Notes: generated by a model not told the origin, from the sequence alone. Shown: positions 34,905 through 46,930, counted from the first letter of the stretch. The stretch: DNA of 64,000 nucleotides from Gigaspora margarita (GCA_009809945.1 WTPW01000335.1:86881-150880); one strand, 5' to 3'. Numbers and translations are program-made.

Positions 34905-35166
34905 TTTAACTACTGTATTCTAATCCCAAATCTAATTACTATATTACTAAACTACCTTTCTATAAATCCCAAATCTAACTCTATCATGCTACCTGTCCTG
35001 ACTCTAACTTTACTGTACTACCTGTTTCAAGTCTAACTCTACTGTACTACCTGGCTCAAATTTAACTCTACTAAGCTACCTGTTCCGAATCTAACTCTAC
35101 CATATTACCTATCTATTACCTATCTCAAATCTAACTCTACCAATGCTACCTGTCCTAAATCTAACT
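34905..35166. repeat. Minisatellite, about 24-27 bp unit, part 1
   Basis: Repeats of CTACCTGTCC and AAATCTAACTCTAC, interrupted at 35167 by an insertion and continued from 36617. Confidence 0.8.
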
Positions 35167-36616
35167 AGGACCCCGAAGAATATATGTAATACTGAGATCC
35201 GGTTTTGTATAGACTTACTATATAATTTTTTAATATGTTATATGTTTAAATTTGTATAACCAACAGGTAATTTTTCGAAAAGTTAGATGTTTATTTGTAT
35301 AACAAAGATATCTTTTATAACAAGTTAGATTTTTATTTTGTATAACGATACTATACTGTATGTTTCCAAAAATAAACTACATGCTACCCTCTTGTTTAAA
35401 TCCAAAAATGTAAAAACGCCTTTGATCCAAAAATAAGCTACCCCATGATCGATAATAGTCGCTACATAGTAAAGTCAAAAGTTTACTATCCAAATCGATT
35501 AAAGTCGCTTAAGTAAACTTGTTCGGAAGATCAAAATACGTATACCCTAAAAATTTCATCAAAATCTGAGAACTTTTTATTATTTGACTTTTAATTTTTA
35601 CGTTCAACGGTAAAATTAAAATTTTATTACAAAAATATATTCGTTGAACTTAAAAATTAAAAGTTTAATAATAAAAGGTGCTTCAATATTGATGAAAATT
35701 TTAGCATATATGTATTTTTATCTTCCGAATAAGTTTACTTAAGCGATAATAGTCGATTTACATAGTAGAATTTGGACTTTACTATGTAACGACTATTTGC
35801 GATTGACCAAAAATCTACCCCCAGATTTTGTGTCCAAAAAACGTCCAAAAAAGGTAGCTTATTTTGGAAACATATGGTATGCATATCGCTTTTTTTATTT
35901 TTTTTATTTATTTTTTTATTTTTTGGGGGTTTTTTTTTCCCACAAAAAACTTGTCTGCACAAGATTATATGCGTGAGAATTTTTTTTAAAAAATATCTGT
36001 GCAAAAAGCTTATTAGCGATCGCAAATAATCGCTACATAACAAAGTCCAAATTTTACTATGTAAATCGATTATATGCGCTTAAGTAAACATGTGCATAAT
36101 ATAAAAATGCATATTCTCCGAAATTTTCATACAAATCGGAGAACTTTTTATTATTTAACTTGTAATTTTTANGTTCAGCGTATATATTTTTTAAAAAATN
36201 TTTAATTTTTNGACGAACGTAAAAATTAAAACTCAAATAATAAAAAGTTCTCCAATTTGTATGAAAATTTTAAAACATATGTATTTTGATCTTCCGAACA
36301 AGTTTACTTAAGCGATTATAACCGATTTGCCTAGTAAAATTTGGACTTTACTATGTAGTAACTATTATTGATCGGGGGTAGCTTATTTTTGGATAAAACA
36401 AGTTTTTAGATTTTTTTGGTTAAAACAAAAGGGTAGTTTATTTTCGGAATAGGAATATATATGGTATATAAACTCAGATCTAACATTGTATAATTTATAG
36501 TAAAATTTGAACTTATATGATAATTTTGTATAAAGCTTTTAATAAAATTAAGTGTATAAAGTTATATTAAAATTTTGAGTCTGGATCTGAGTTATATATG
36601 TATTCTTCGGGGTCCT
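35167..36616. mobile_element. Long AGGACCCCGAA-family element, 1450 bp
   Basis: Ends AGGACCCCGAAGAATATAT and ATATGTATTCTTCGGGGTCC/T. Perfect 8-bp duplication ATCTAACT (35159-35166, 36617-36624) inside the minisatellite. It carries a nested TA-flanked MITE and palindromes with TAAGTAAACTTGTTCGGAAG. No transposase ORF is visible. It has the same termini as the 179-180 bp copies at 29468 and 62505. Confidence 0.88.
35356..35877. mobile_element. TA-flanked MITE nested in the long element, 522 bp
   Basis: CTGTATGTTTCCAAAAATAA and the inverse TTATTTTGGAAACATATGG, with TA on each side (35354-35355, 35878-35879). It resembles 50490-50809. Confidence 0.7.
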
Positions 36617-37380
36617 ATCTAACTCTATCATACCTTGTGAATCTAATTCTACAGTGCTACTTATCTTGAATCTAATTCTATTGTACTACTTATCCTGAAT
36701 CTAATTATATTATGCTACTTGTCCAAATCTAATTCTACTGTGCTGAATCTAATTCTACTATGCTGCTTGTTCTGAATCTAATTCTATCATGCTATTTGTC
36801 CCAAATCTAATTCTACTGTCCTACTTGTTCTTGTCCCAAATCTAATTCTACTGTGCTATTTATTTGGAATCTAATTTTATCATACTATTTATCCTGAATT
36901 TAATTCTACTATACTACTTGTTCTGAGTCTAATTCTACTGTACTTCTTGTTTGAATTTAATTTTACTATACTACTTATTCCAAATCTAATTCTACCATGC
37001 TACTTGTCCAAATCTAATTCTACTATGCTACTTGTCTCAAATCTAATTCTACCATACTGCTTATTTTTACTGTACTATTTGTTCTAAATCTAACTCTATT
37101 GTGCTATTTGTTCTAGATCTAACTCTATCGTGCTACTTGTCCCAAATCTAACTTTACCATGTCACTTATTTCAAATATAATTACTGTGCTACTTGTTCTA
37201 AACATAACATGTGACTTAATTACTATGCTACTTGTCCCAACTAACTATTGTGCTACTTGTCTTAAATCTAATTACTATGTGATTAATTATTGTGCTACTT
37301 GTTTTAAATCTAACTACTGTACTACTTGTCCCGAAACTAACCACTATGCTACTTGTCCCAAAACTAACTACTAGTTCAGT
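36617..37380. repeat. Minisatellite, part 2
   Basis: About thirty diverged units of the type CTACTTGTCC, CAAATCTAATTCTACTATG. It continues the array of 34905-35166. An open frame across it (LLVLNITCD...) is a repeat translation. Confidence 0.82.
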
Positions 37381-38050
37381 TGCTAGTTATCATACTATAT
37401 CCTTGCTAATTATTATAGTATTAAACATAATGTAAATAGTTTTTGTTAATTAAACAATTTTATAGTTTCTTTAATATATTATTATTGCTATATTGCTTAC
37501 CAAAGGATTGCTACTGTATAATAATATTAGTGATTGGAAGAGTAGATGATTGGCTAAATTTAAATTTATATAATGATCTGTATTATGCATATTGTTTACT
37601 TGTTTATATTTTTTTAACCAATCAAATCGAATGTCTGCCATGTTGGTTTTGTTGAATTAATTAATTATTGTCGCGATTGTCACTTGTCCAATTACAAAAT
37701 TCTTTTGTAAATCTTAATATTAAGTAAAAAATAATAAATATAATAATAATTAAGAGCTAACAACTATCGATACTTCTGATTTGCTGTAAAAAAGAACATG
37801 CAATCTAAATTTTGCACTTCTTTAAATAAGCTTCTTGCATAAAAGCTTCAAGTTTATGTGTTGTGGGTTTACAGGAGAGGGTGGGCTTCCAAAAATAGTA
37901 TTGTAAAATGTATAAAAAACAAAGCACTCGGGACTATATATATTTAATAACATATGAGTGAACAGACAGAAAATGCAAAAGTATTTTTTTAATAATTTGA
38001 TATAAGATTATCAAAAATGTAACTTATGCATCAACTATCAAAGAAACTAA
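37381..38050. other. AT-rich region, no convincing gene
   Basis: A piece at 37618-37640 (CCAATCAAATCGAATGTCTG) repeats the outer end of the inverted-duplication arms in inverted orientation; otherwise nothing is recognised. Confidence 0.45.
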
Positions 38051-40052
38051 AGGTCCTTTACTACGCTCCGGACAATACCAAATAAATTTATTCTTTTTTT
38101 AAACAATTAAAAATTTTACTTAGTAAAATATAAAAATAAATAAGCAATAATGAACTATATAATATAAAATTTTATTTTGAACAATTTTTTATAATATAAA
38201 AATATATTGTCTTAGTAAAAAAAAAGTTTTATAAGAAAAAACAAAAATTTTTAACATTAGTATATATAAAACTTTTTTTACTTAGAAAAAGTTGTTTAGC
38301 ATAAAATTTTATATATAATACTTAAAAAATAAATATAGATTAAATTATAAAAAAAGTTTTATATATACTAATATTTAAAATTTTTGTTTTTTTTTATAAA
38401 ACATTTTTTTACTAAGACAATCTATCTTTATATCTTAGAAAAGTTGTTCAAAATAAAATTTTATGTTATATAATATGCTATTATATATATTTTATATTTT
38501 ATTAAGTAAAATTTTTAATTTTTAAAAAATAAAATTTTTTGTTTACAAAATTATGCAATTTAATTGAACAGAATTACAGATGCAACATGTGACTAGTGCA
38601 ACAAATTTATATTCCCTAATATGAAATAGAAAATATATAGAATTAAATAGAAAATTTTAAATTCAAAATATATATTATAAAAATATGTAACAAAATTTAT
38701 AGTATAAGCAAAGGTACAATTAATAGCAATTAATTGCAATTATATATTTGCGGTTTAATTGATTACAATTATTTTGTAATTAATAGTAATTGTTAAAAAA
38801 TTTAATTGCAATTAATTCTTTAATATACTAATTATAATCTAAATTTATAGCTACAACAATATTGTTTTTTTTCAATACAATACAAGTTTAGTATATGAAA
38901 TAATTAGAAAAGAAATTGTACAAAAGTATAAGTATGTGTGTGTATATATAATTATATAGTATAATATGAATTTGGGTTCTGTTAAATATAAGAAACGATG
39001 CTTAGTTCAGAAGCATTAAAAAAAAACAATCAAAAATTATCATCATTATAAGGGCCGTAACAAATATTATATAATATTCATTTATTATGAGGGTACTCCT
39101 TCTCTTCTTCACATAAGAAGATTCTGATTGGTTAATTTTTAAAAAAATTTTAATTATCAAAATTTTACTAATATATCATAATTTTTAGCTCTAAATAAAC
39201 TTTTTTAAAATATAATTATTTCTTAAATGGTAAGCAATTGCAGGCAAATTTGTCTGCAATTTTTTCTATAAATATTTCTTTGATTTAGATTTTTAAATAT
39301 TTAAAATATTTAAATAAAATTTTATACAATAATATTTGAAAATAAAGATTTTATTTTGCTACATTTGTATTTAAATTATAAGAAAATAAATTGTAGTTGC
39401 TTATAAGCCCAAAATATACAAATTTCAAAAAAAATTTTTAATTAAAAAATATTTTAAAACTTTTTAGCAAACTCTTTAAATATTAATTTTAGATCTATTG
39501 TTCTTAATACAACTTTATAGATTATATAAAGAATTACAATTTTTATTATTACAAGTTTTATGATTTATTTGTAGAAATTAGTACTTGTCTTAAGAGCAAA
39601 AATTTTTTTTAGCTTCGGGAATATATAAAATTTTAGAAAATATAAAAAAATTTTAATAGTAAACTCTAAAATTACACAAACTTTGAACTTTAATTAATTA
39701 AAAGTTATTTAATAATTTTAAAAAATTTTTATAATAAAGTCAATAAAATATATTTCAAATAATATAATATAAAATAAAAAATTTCTAAATTATTTATTTT
39801 TGTTTTATTTAAAAAAACCTTAAATATTTTTAAAATTGCAGGCAAATTTGCCTGCAAGACCTTTTAAGGGATATATTGAAATAATATATTTTTTGGTGCT
39901 AAACAAGTTTACTTAGAGCTAAATGTTATAATTTATTAGCACAATTTTGTATTATGCAGGATTTTTTATATTTTTATTAATAAAAATATAGAAAATTTAG
40001 CATTATGCACAATTTTACTAATAAATTATTGTCTGGAGCGTAGCAGAGGACT
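38051..40052. mobile_element. 2.0 kb element with CTACGCTCC termini and TAA flanks
   Basis: Left AGGTCCTTTACTACGCTCCG; right, read inverted, AAGTCCTCTGCTACGCTCCA. TAA occurs directly on both sides (38048-38050, 40053-40055), which would fit a PIF/Harbinger-type 3-bp duplication. The interior is AT-rich with palindromes (38100-38520) and the CAGGCAAATTTG element. No transposase recognised. Confidence 0.65.
39231..39868. mobile_element. Diverged CAGGCAAATTTG-family MITE
   Basis: GCAGGCAAATTTGTCTGC at 39240 and GCAGGCAAATTTGCCTGC at 39838, with internal similarity to 26904-27558. The outer ends (TTTCTTAAATGG, CCTTTTAAGGGA) are degraded. Confidence 0.65.
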
Positions 40053-40069
40053 TAAATTCTATGCTTAAG

Positions 40070-40540
40070 TTGATTACTATGTCAGGATGTCACACATGCA
40101 TGTGATTTATTGCTAATCTATGATTGGCTAAATCTCTACTACTAGACATACCTGATACCAGATACGTTGATCAAAATGTCCGGATGTCCACTCACGTAAT
40201 ATTACAATAAATGGTGATTGGGTATAAATTTCTACTACTAGACTTACTTTGATCAAAAATGTCTGGATGTCCACTTACGTTATTGCCCTAAACTATGATT
40301 GGGTAAAACTCTACTATGAGACTTGCTTTGATCAAAATGTCTGAATGTTCTACTCATGATCTACTTGCTAAACTATTATTGCGTAAAAAAAAAAACTTTA
40401 CTACTAGACTTACTTTGATCAAAATGTCCAGATGTCCACCACGTGACCTACTTGCTAAATTATGATTGGTAAAACTCTATTACTTGATCAAAATGTCCAG
40501 ATGTTCACCACCACGTATATACTATATATAGTATATAATT
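40070..40540. repeat. Minisatellite, about 80-88 bp unit, five to six copies
   Basis: Each unit has TTTGATCAAAATGTC(C/T), GATGTCCAC, CACGT and AACTATGATTGG; GATCAAAATGTC recurs near 40169, 40250, 40329, 40417 and 40485. Confidence 0.8.
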
Positions 40541-40824
40541 TTGTATAATTTGCTCCAGACAGTAACAGATCCTGTTAACCTAGTAAATTTTGACTCTAAG
40601 TAAACTTGTTTAGTACCAAAAATATATTATTTCAATATATATTCTTTTAATTTTTTTACAATTTCAAATAAAGATGAACAAAATAGCATTTTTGATATAA
40701 ATTTACTAATTTTATTTATTTTTATTTCTAAAATTAAAAAATCAAATAACTATATACTGTAATAATATAGTATTTAATGCTAACCAATTTTATTTAGAAC
40801 TTAAAGTTAGGGCCGTATCATTAA

Positions 40825-40970
40825 TCACCTGATTATTTTTTATTAGAGATCTATCACCCTCTCCCCCTTCTTAATATAGATTTGAACAGGTTCTTATATA
40901 TAATTTCAACATTTTTTACTCCTCTCCTCCTCTAAAAAATTATCTGATTTTTGTCACTTCCCTTATAATT
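40825..40970. mobile_element. C-rich MITE, copy 2
   Basis: GTATCATTAATCACCTGATT, GATCTATCACCC, AAAAAATTATCTGATTTTTG and TCACTTCCCTTA match copies 1 and 3. Confidence 0.65.
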
Positions 40971-41105
40971 TAATAGTAAAATTTTGTATAGTGCTGAATG
41001 TTTTATAGTTTTATTAATAATAATATAGAAAATTTTGTATCATACAAAATTTTACTAATTAATTATAACTTTAAGCTCTAAGTAAAATTGTTTAGCACTA
41101 AATAC

Positions 41106-41515
41106 CAGTATTGGCACATGATCAGGTCATAACAGGTCATATCAAAGTTTAATTAGTGAAATTATATGATTGTAGTTATATGATTTTATTAATTAAACTT
41201 GGTGATATAATCATTATGACTTAGTTATATGATCTTAGTAATTAAACTTAGTAATATGATTTGTTATAACCTGGTTATATGACTTTATTGTGATATGATC
41301 TGTTATGACCAGTTATAACAGGTCATATCACAATAAAGTCATATAACCAGATCATAACAGATCATATCACTAAGTTTAATTACTAAGATCATATAACTAA
41401 GTCATTAAGATTATATTACCAAGTTTAATTAATAAAATCATACAACTACAATCATATCATCTCACTAATTAAACTTTGATATGACCTGTTATGATCTGGT
41501 CATGTGCCAACACTG
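41106..41515. mobile_element. hAT-type foldback MITE, 410 bp
   Basis: Ends CAGTATTGGCACATGATC and the inverse GGTCATGTGCCAACACTG, with a perfect 8-bp duplication CTAAATAC (41098-41105, 41516-41523). Almost the whole element is one hairpin, its centre near 41310. CAGTG-type ends and the 8-bp duplication are typical of hAT elements. Confidence 0.92.
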
Positions 41516-42250
41516 CTAAATACTACATTATTTCGGCATATAGTTATATAATTTTTTTTAATTTTAGAAAGAAAGATGAGTAAAATTAGTAAATTTTTAT
41601 CAAATATGCAATTTTGCCCATCTTTATTTGAAATTGTAAAAAAAAATTAAGAATATATACAAAAATAATGTATTTTTTGGTGATGAACAAGTTTACTTAG
41701 AGTTAAAATTTATAATTCTTTAGTAAATTGTACATAATACTAAATTTTCTATATTTTTATTATTAATAAAAATATAGAAAATTCTACATACACAAAATTG
41801 TGCTAATGAATTATAACTTTTGACTCTAAGTGAACTTGTTTAGCACCAAAAAAAACATTATTTTGATATATATTTTTTGATTTTTTTTTAATTTTTTAAA
41901 TAAAGATAAGCAATATTATATTTTGATAAAACTTTATAATTTTACTTATCTTTATTTCTAAAATTAAAAAATTTAAATAATAATATACTAAAATAATGTA
42001 TTTTTTGGTCCCAAACAAATTTACTTAGAGCTTAAATATAATTCATTAGTAAAATTTTGCATAATGCTGAATTTTCAATATTTTTATTAATAAAAATATA
42101 AAAAATTCAGTATTATGCAAAATTTTTCTAATGAAATATACATTTGACCACTAAAAAAAGTTTCTTAGCACTCAAAAATACATTATTTTAGTATAAATTA
42201 TATTTTGAATAAACTTATTTAATACTAAAAATTATAATCTATTAGTAATA

Positions 42251-42513
42251 TATTATATATATAATTATATATATTATATATGTGTAATGTAAGACATTGG
42301 CTTACCCCCCACTAGTGATGTAAATTGGATTCGTGCAGTAGGCGCAGTGCACATAGATTTAAATTTGCGTATATATCAGGGCTCCCCGTATATATAATGC
42401 ATGTATAAAATTTTTTTTTGTGTGTTTTTTTTTTGCGTCTGCACGAATAAAAATTTGTTAAATTTATAACACTGCCCCACCTCCCTACGATATTACATAA
42501 TATCTGTCATGGC
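42251..42513. other. Unclassified insertion-like segment
   Basis: Higher-complexity DNA with TTCGTGCAGTAGGCGCAGTG and GCGTCTGCACGAAT in inverted relation, ending at GTCATGGCCC just outside the right arm. Probably a mobile element whose left end I could not fix. Confidence 0.4.
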
Positions 42514-42644
42514 CCTAATTAGATTTGGGATTAAAATATAGTAGTTAAATTCAAAATATAGTATGATAGGATAACATAATAAATAAATAAATTATAAAAT
42601 AAATAATGTATTCCCAAAGTTTTGTATAGTTTTTATTTAGGGCA

Positions 42645-42798
42645 GTGTCATTAATCACCTGATTATTTTTTATTAGAGGCCTACCCCCTCCCCCCCTCCT
42701 TAATATAAATTTGATCAGGTTCCTATATATAATTTCAACATTTTTTACTCCCCCTTACCCCCTAAAAAATCACCTGATTTTTGTCACTCCCCTTATTG
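42645..42798. mobile_element. C-rich MITE, copy 3
   Basis: AGGGCAGTGTCATTAATCA and, inverted, AGGGGAGTGACAAAAATCA form the ends. The left arm of the duplication has the uninterrupted site (TTTTTATTTATTTAA read inverted). Confidence 0.72.
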
Positions 42799-43351
42799 AA
42801 TTTTTTAATGTTTCAGTTAGAATATATTATTATATAGTATTATAGTTATATATAGTATTTATTTTATATCTATTTTATATTTATTTATATAATGCACAAA
42901 ACCATATTATATCACAAATGTTATTAATAATGAATATCTGTTCCACAATCTAATACTAATTTAAATGCTACCTTACCTTGTCATATAACCAATCTAATTA
43001 TAATTTCTAAGACCCACATAACTATTTTAATATGACTCTAACTTTTATACTAATTCTGCAATACTATCTAACTTACCTCTAGCTAGACTAGTGATATGGT
43101 AGAATTGTTCCAATGATTGTCTAAGCTAGATCTATATAATTATCTAATTATGATTCTAATTCTTGCATTAGTTCTCCACTACTATTTAACTTTACCCTTG
43201 TCACTAAGGGGCTTCCAGAAATTACATAATATTTTGTTACTAATAAATTTCAAAATTTTACTCAACCCACACCTGATACTCTATTAACCAATCAAATTTT
43301 ATATTTTTTAAAATTTATTTATATATTTCAATTTGTGAAATTGATAATAGC

Positions 43352-43980
43352 TATTGCTCTGCTAGACCAATTTAGATAATTTAACTGCCAAAATGTCCAT
43401 CTTACTGAGATGATTCTAACAAGCCCAAAATCATTAAAATCTAATCACAGGGTCCCAAGATCATTCAACTTTTGTGTAATTTTAATAGTGATTTTTTAGA
43501 GTTACTAAATAAATTTCTTTAATATTAAATAACTTTTGATTCACTAGCCTGTTTTGGATGATTTAACTACCAAAATGTTTGTCTTAGTGAGACGATTCTA
43601 ACAAGCCCAAAATCACTAAATTCTAATTACAGGATTTCAAGATCGATAAAGATTTTATTGTTTGTTTAACAATACAAATCTTTATCGATCTTGAAATTTT
43701 GTGATTAGAATTTAGCGATTTTAGACTTGTTAGAATCGTCTCACTGAGATGAACATTTTGATAGTTAAACCATCCAAAACGGTCAGTGGATCAAAAGTTA
43801 TTCAATATTAAAAAAATTTATTTAGTAATTCTAAAAAATCACTATTAAAATTGTACAAAAGTTAAACGATCTTGGGACCCTGTGATTAGATTTTAACAAT
43901 TTTGGGCTTGTTAGAATCGTCTTAATGAGATGAACATTTTGGTAGTTGAATCATCTAAATTGGTCTAGTAGAGCAATAGT
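43352..43980. repeat. Long palindrome, arms about 300 bp
   Basis: TTGCTCTGCTAGACCAATTT at the left and AAATTGGTCTAGTAGAGCAA at the right. The arms share CTAACAAGCCCAAAATC and GATCTTGGGACCCTGTGATT, and meet near 43675 (TTATTGTTTGTTTAACAATA). Related motifs occur at 46440-46870 and 50095-50200. Confidence 0.82.
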
Positions 43981-44049
43981 TATTAATAATTTTATAATTT
44001 TATACTTTTGGCCAGAATTATAAAAAGATTCCATAAAGTATCTGGGACT

Positions 44050-44348
44050 AATCTTAACTGACTAATGTATTGAAGGATTGTACTAGTGATACAAGTAGGA
44101 TTGGCAGGCGAAGCATGGACCAGAGGATTTAAATAGGTAACCCCCTAGTCAGGTTATAGGTATAGCAACTAGTGTAGAATCTTCAGGTTGACTACTTAAA
44201 TTAGACAACCAAAAGTTGTACATGTGGCTAGTTGTATTCTCATTAATATAACAAATGTCGGGTGCCCAAAGAGGCACTTTTGATCTGGTTACTTGAATAA
44301 AAACCTTTCACCAAAGCGAAAACATTGACATAAAAAAAAAAAAAAATT
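44050..44348 (+). mobile_element. SINE relic with poly(A)
   Basis: GGTATAGCAACTAGTGTAGAA and CTTAAATTAGACAACCAAAA match the core of the SINEs at 57622-57740 and, inverted, 48000-48110. It ends in a 16-base A run. No duplication could be fixed. Confidence 0.65.
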
Positions 44349-44879
44349 CTGATCAAAATTATAATTATAACCTGATATTTTTGGGACCCCACCCATCTAC
44401 TAAAAAATTATATAATTTCTGGAAGGCCCTAAGCCTGCTCTACATTTTAATTCTATTTAAATATATATAAAAATTGCTGAATTATTGTAACATGCCTATA
44501 AAAATAAGCAATAAATTTGGTAAATCGAATATTACTTACCATCAGAAACTTTAACATATTTGATGTGTTGACTGGATTGAATTACTAAAATAAATATACT
44601 AACTACAGTTTGAATTCAATTTGAGAAAATAAATATTATTACTTGCATTTACTTTATAGGACCTTTGCTAGGAAAATTACCCTTTGAGATTTTCTAACCA
44701 GGCAAATTCAAACAAACTTAGACCAGAATATTAGTCTTATTTACATGTAAATCAGCCTTTACTTTATTAATTCTATAGTTTATTTAATAAACTACAGAAT
44801 CAATAAAGTAAAAGCTGATTTACATGTAAATAAAACTAATATTCTGATCTATATCACCATATACTAAATTATACTATTT

Positions 44880-45845
44880 TATTAATTTACCATGAATATA
44901 AGATGCAGATGGTCTATTAGAAGAATGAGTATTTATACATTTATTTGCTAATTTGATATAGCATTCAAGAGTGTCTTTAGCAAATTTAGAACATAATCCA
45001 TTACATATTAAGTTTGTTCGAATTTGTTTGGTTAAAAAATCTTGAAGAGTGATTTTTCTAGCAAAGGTTTCATATTAACAGATTTAAAAAATATAAATGT
45101 TATTTCTGGTTTAAAGAGTTTTGAAATATTCAAAAATCAACCTGTATAAATATCTTGTGGATTTGAATTGTGCAATTTGGCTTGATTATATGTTAAGAAA
45201 TTTTTGTTTTAAGTTTTTAATATTTTTAACTTACTTAGTTTTTTTATCTTTCAAATCATAAAAAAATTAATACAACATATTAACTAATTCTTTAGCAGTT
45301 GGTCTGCTTTGAGGTTCTGCTTTTTTCATCAGATCCAAAAGTAATTGAGAAACTTTGCATTTAAGTTTGGGCCTATAGCCAAGACAAATGCGTATTGCTA
45401 GCTTTTTGTTGTGTGGAATATTATGAAATAGAGGATATCCAGTAAAAACTTCTAACATAATTATTCTGAATAAATAAATATCTGATTTTTAAGTGTCATT
45501 TGTGTATAGTACTGTACTTCTGGAGCAATATACGGAAGTATACAAAAAATCCTTTAAATTTTGAGTCTTGTGACCCTAGCTTACATAAACCAAAATCAGT
45601 AATGTAAGAATGATTAACTAATATTGTGAAATAAAAATCTTTGTGTACTAAATTGGCTTTATGATTTGTATTAAACCCTCTAGCTATATAATATAAGTTA
45701 GCTACTTTAGAAGCCCAATTTAATTCACCATATTTACTATCTAACAATTTTCTAAGACTACTCTGCTTTGCGTACTCCATACCCATCCTGTAATTACTAT
45801 CTTTTGGGCTCTTGGTTATTCTATAAATCGCTATTGCAGAATTGC
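44880..45845 (-). pseudogene. Protein kinase relic, right arm copy
   Basis: Minus frame 45786-45496: MEYAKQSSLRKLLDSKYGEL, YYIARGFN, VHKDFYFT, then SYITDFGLCKLGSQDSKFKG. 45458-45267 reads MLEVFTGYPLFHNIPHN, ICLGYRPKLKCK, LLLDLMKKAEPQSRPTAKEL and ends with a stop at 45267. The extra C-lobe piece is at about 45020-44880. Here HSSN of the catalytic loop has become YFT, while MLEVFTGYP is better preserved than in the left copy, so the two copies decayed independently. Not functional. Confidence 0.78.
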
Positions 45846-46442
45846 CCCAGATTTTTAATCTAAATTATTAATTATAATAAATAAGATTATTATAATTTAA
45901 TAATAATAAAACAAGCATCTATTTGTGCATTCATCTATATATTCTTTTGATAATCAAGCCCTGTAATATCTATCAAGCCATACTGCCTTAAAAATAGTGC
46001 CAAAACCTTTTTAACAAGATACTTTATATATTAAAAATTTGGAGCAGCACAAAATAAAGGACAGATAGGATGTTCTGAATATGAAGTAGGTAAACTATTA
46101 CCATATTGTTAGTTGCTTGGGTCAATAGAAAAAGCGTTGAGTTTGGAAGCAAAAAAAAGGTTTAATATCCAATTAACTTATTCATTATATACCATATTAC
46201 TTGTCTGAATTTGCTTCCTAAATAAACTTTTTAGAGATACTGATCTATACTGATCTTTTTTCTAAAAAGATGTACAAAGAGTTAAAGAACACAATAATAT
46301 GTTCTAAAAAATTTTTATTATGTAAAACTATGAGTTGCCAGTTGATAATGTGGTTTTTCATAATAAGGTTTACTTTAAAAAATTTTTTTATATTGTATAA
46401 CCCAGTGATCTTCAAGCCAATCAAATCAAATATCTGCCATGC

Positions 46443-46930
46443 TCGGTTTGATTTGGATAATTTTAGTATCATTCAAATTGTTTCACTAAGATGATTCAAA
46501 TGATACCAAAATTATTTAAATTGGACTGCAGAGTCACGTGATGCACAATCTACAGAAACAGATTTAATCACAAAAAAGATTTTATATCTCTGAATCTTGT
46601 AATCCCAATTTGGATAATTTTAGTGCTATTAGATTCGTCTTACAACAACATTCAAATCAGATTACAGAATTATAAGATATACAACTCTATAAAAATATAT
46701 TTGATCTCAAAAAATAATAAATATATCTTATATCTCAGGATTTTGTAATCTAATTTAGCTAAATTTGGTACTATTAGAATCATCTCAGTGAAATAATTCG
46801 AATGATACCAAATTTGTCCAAATTGGATCATAGGATCATAAGATATCACAAAATATTATAATTTATGAAATTAGGATGATTCTCGAAAATAGAGCTATCT
46901 ACCTTATAATTTTAAAGATTAGATATTAAA
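46443..46930. repeat. Repeated GATGATTC/GAATCATC motifs
   Basis: AATTTTAGTATCATTCAAAT, TTCACTAAGATGATTCAAAT and similar blocks recur three times in both orientations, related to the palindrome at 43352-43980. No gene. Confidence 0.5.

Larger units (their letters stand above)
31908..34966 (+). repeat. Left arm of a large inverted duplication
   Basis: From ATGGCAGATATTCGATTTGA (about 31911) to AATCCCAAATCTAATTA (about 34966) the sequence matches the reverse complement of 46442-42514. The match includes the kinase relic, the hairpin with AATCAATAAAGTAAAG (33545-33605) and CATGTTACAATAATTTAGCA. Differences are a SINE here (34286-34750) and three insertions in the other arm. The truncation point of the LINE coincides with the start of this arm. 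Confidence 0.82.
40590..42250. repeat. Palindrome array, GTGCTGAACAAG family
   Basis: Alternating hairpins: AAGTAAACTTGTTTAG with complement, and TTTTATTAATAAAAATATAG cores, at 40600, 41080, 41685, 41835, 42010 and 42150. A C-rich MITE (40825-40970) and a hAT MITE (41106-41515) are inserted. No gene. Confidence 0.75.
43208..44429. mobile_element. PIF/Harbinger-like element, 1222 bp
   Basis: Ends GGGGCTTCCAGAAATTACAT and, inverted, GGGCCTTCCAGAAATTATAT. TAA is duplicated (43205-43207, 44430-44432), and the left arm shows the empty target (GTTACTAAACCC, read inverted). It holds a 629 bp palindrome and a SINE relic. No transposase. Confidence 0.8.
42514..46442 (-). repeat. Right arm of the large inverted duplication
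   Basis: Reverse complement of 31908-34966. Compared with the left arm it contains a C-rich MITE (42645-42798) and a 1222 bp Harbinger-like element (43208-44429), and lacks the SINE. The kinase relic here is on the minus strand. Confidence 0.82.

Noticed and set aside
36617..37380. CRISPR-like array
   Set aside because: Units are diverged, there are no unique spacers of constant length, and the genome is eukaryotic; it is a minisatellite.
46245..46494. 75-aa frames on both strands
   Set aside because: Overlapping frames in the end of the inverted-duplication arm; the left arm copy has stops in them.
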